Source of the DNA: Diaphorobacter caeni
Lineage (GTDB): Bacteria; Pseudomonadota; Gammaproteobacteria; Burkholderiales; Burkholderiaceae_C
Length of the DNA: 64,000 bases
Reading direction: 5' to 3'
Assembly (NCBI RefSeq): GCF_015354245.1
Contig: NZ_JADKYZ010000004.1
Location: 124,001-188,000 of the forward strand
Under the pieces are notes generated by a model. It searched no databases and was not told where the DNA came from. It was given only the letters and a program-made list of their open reading frames with translations. The stretch's first letter is position 1. Every line of letters starts with the position of its first letter. This document shows, piece by piece, positions 62,789 to 64,000 of the stretch. The position numbers and the translations under genes are program-made.

Positions 62789-64000
62789 GTCCACCTCGCG
62801 CAGGCGCGTGTCGATGATCGACGCATCGTAAAAATCGACACCGCTCCCACCGCTTTTGCGCGCCAGGTCCTGTCCTGCCTTGAAGCGGTCCCGCGCCGCA
62901 GCGTAGTCGTAGTGCCCCATCTGCGCCTCAGCCTCCGCACGGATCGCGCGCAGCGGCTGATTCTGCTGCGTCCACACCCGCGACAGCGCCAGCCACACCG
63001 CCGAGTCCTGAGGATGCGTGGCCACCCAGGTCTGGAGCGCGCCAGCCATCTCCGCACCACGCTTCAACTGCAGCATCACCTGCGTGCGTGCCAGCAGCTC
63101 CGGCCGCCCCGCGTCCGCCGTGGTTTTCTGCACATCGGCCGACAGCTCGCGCAAGGCATCCTCGGGCTTGCCCGCCGCCATCTCCACCTCCGCCGCAAGC
63201 AACTGCGCCTGCCGCTGCGCGGGCGCATTGCCCTGCACCAAAGGCTTGAGCCTGCCCACCGCCTCCCGCGCCAGCGCGTAGTCCTGCAACTGCACGCCGC
63301 TCAGCGCAGCGGCGTAAAGCGCACTCACCCGCCGATTGACTGATTTGTCCGCGAATCCCACATCCTTGGTTTCATGGATGTACTGCCGCAGCACCTCCAC
63401 GCCCGGCTTGGTCAGCACCCGAGCGCGCGCCACCATCATCACGTGATCGAGCGTGGCGGGCGGCTCCGCGCCATCCTCCTTGCCGATGCGCGCATGCATG
63501 TCCGCAATCCGCTGCGTCGTCAGCGGGTGACTGCGCAGATAGGGCCAGCTGCCGTTGTCGTTGATGCGATTGGCCTGCTGCAGCTTGTCGAACATTCCCA
63601 CAAAGCCCTGCTGCGCATACCCCGCAGGCTTCATCAGTCCGAAGCCGATCCGGTCGGCCTCGCGCTCCATGTCACGCGAAAAATTCAACTGGTTCTGCAC
63701 CACCGCAGCCTGCCCGCCCACCATCAGCGCCGCAGCCGCATCCGGACTCCGACTCGCCGCCAGCGCCCCGAGAATCATCGACCCGATCATCAACGGCGTC
63801 ATCTTGCCCTGCTGGTCAATCAAGCGCGCGATGTGCCGCTGCGTCACGTGGCTCAACTCATGCGCCATCACCGAAGCCAGTTCATCGCGCGTGGACACGA
63901 TGGAGATCAGCCCCAGATACACCCCGAAGTAACCACCCGGCAGCGCAAACGCGTTCACCTGCTTGTCACGCCCCAGCAGAATCTGCCACGCATAGCGCTC
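62747..64000 (-). CDS. M48 family metalloprotease with TPR region, BepA/YfgC-like (partial, N-terminus outside window)
   Basis: 418 residues are visible, starting mid-protein (RYAWQILLGRDKQVNAFALPGGYFGVYLGLI). The zinc site HELSH lies in SVMAHELSHVTQRHIARL, and NFSRDMEREADRIGFGLM supplies the third ligand Glu. A helical TPR-like region fills the C-terminal half. BepA relatives act in the periplasm on outer-membrane protein assembly and degrade stalled LptD or BamA. The signal peptide lies beyond the window. The stop codon is within the convergent holin-like gene. Confidence 0.9.
   Translation of the reverse strand, partial: ERYAWQILLGRDKQVNAFALPGGYFGVYLGLISIVSTRDELASVMAHELSHVTQRHIARLIDQQGKMTPLMIGSMILGALAASRSPDAAAALMVGGQAAVVQNQLNFSRDMEREADRIGFGLMKPAGYAQQGFVGMFDKLQQANRINDNGSWPYLRSHPLTTQRIADMHARIGKEDGAEPPATLDHVMMVARARVLTKPGVEVLRQYIHETKDVGFADKSVNRRVSALYAAALSGVQLQDYALAREAVGRLKPLVQGNAPAQRQAQLLAAEVEMAAGKPEDALRELSADVQKTTADAGRPELLARTQVMLQLKRGAEMAGALQTWVATHPQDSAVWLALSRVWTQQNQPLRAIRAEAEAQMGHYDYAAARDRFKAGQDLARKSGGSGVDFYDASIIDTRLREVDSLLKEQASDRSLN

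Overview
The window is GC-rich chromosomal DNA from a betaproteobacterium, most likely a member of the Comamonadaceae (Comamonas/Delftia/Acidovorax-like). This is inferred from the gene families and their order: recA-recX, yajC-secD-secF, glnE next to a yhdP-nitrilase-sensor-regulator block, purB, a DUF1631 protein, Bug/TctC binding proteins and a one-polypeptide indolepyruvate oxidoreductase. I see no tRNA, rRNA, CRISPR array, prophage or insertion sequence. Both edges cut a gene.

Layout. 1-5174: organic-acid genes (partial MaoC/FAS1-type dehydratase, Peripla_BP_6 binding protein, divergent class III CoA-transferase, DUF2889 protein, Bug/TctC binding protein). 5189-8366: TctD/TctE-like two-component system plus a membrane lipoprotein. 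8591-18875: a phosphonate locus with 2-aminoethylphosphonate uptake (PhnS2/T2/U2), PhnW, a GntR regulator, PhnA, PhnY, and a PhnZ-like HD oxygenase beyond a repeat block. Together these would convert 2-aminoethylphosphonate to phosphonoacetaldehyde, phosphonoacetate, then acetate and phosphate. 18895-21425: MarR regulator, recA with tandem SOS boxes, recX. 21464-28096: membrane protein, DUF1631 protein, SecF, SecD, YajC. 28923-33216: indolepyruvate oxidoreductase with a divergent Lrp regulator. 33303-34798: a translationally coupled pair resembling a cell-wall hydrolase effector and periplasmic immunity protein. 35011-38978: MFS transporter, MltA, a 46-residue membrane protein, OmpA-family lipoprotein. 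39281-47064: LuxR-type response regulator, PAS sensor kinase, nitrilase-family amidase and YhdP, closely packed on the minus strand. 47204-56012: GlnE, then a tripartite RND efflux operon. 56499-64000: GST, PurB, YaeQ, DUF2007, DUF3717/DUF1289 protein, a TerC/YjbE protein behind a yybP-ykoY-type manganese riboswitch, an unknown protein with a structured leader, a holin-like protein and a partial M48 protease.

The most unusual content is non-coding. (1) A 174-nt structured element occurs twice (20761-20934, 58746-58919), each ending 17-21 nt before a start codon (recX, yaeQ). Its stems are preserved by compensatory changes and its loops are conserved. (2) A family of composite palindromic repeats occurs at 17727-18238, 28422-28894 and 39069-39260, also with compensatory stem changes. 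(3) A two-hairpin leader lies at 61686-61774. (4) Several operator-like palindromes lie in divergent promoters.

Starts were chosen by ribosome-binding sites and family start sites where possible. Long antisense reading frames across most genes are taken to be GC-bias shadows.
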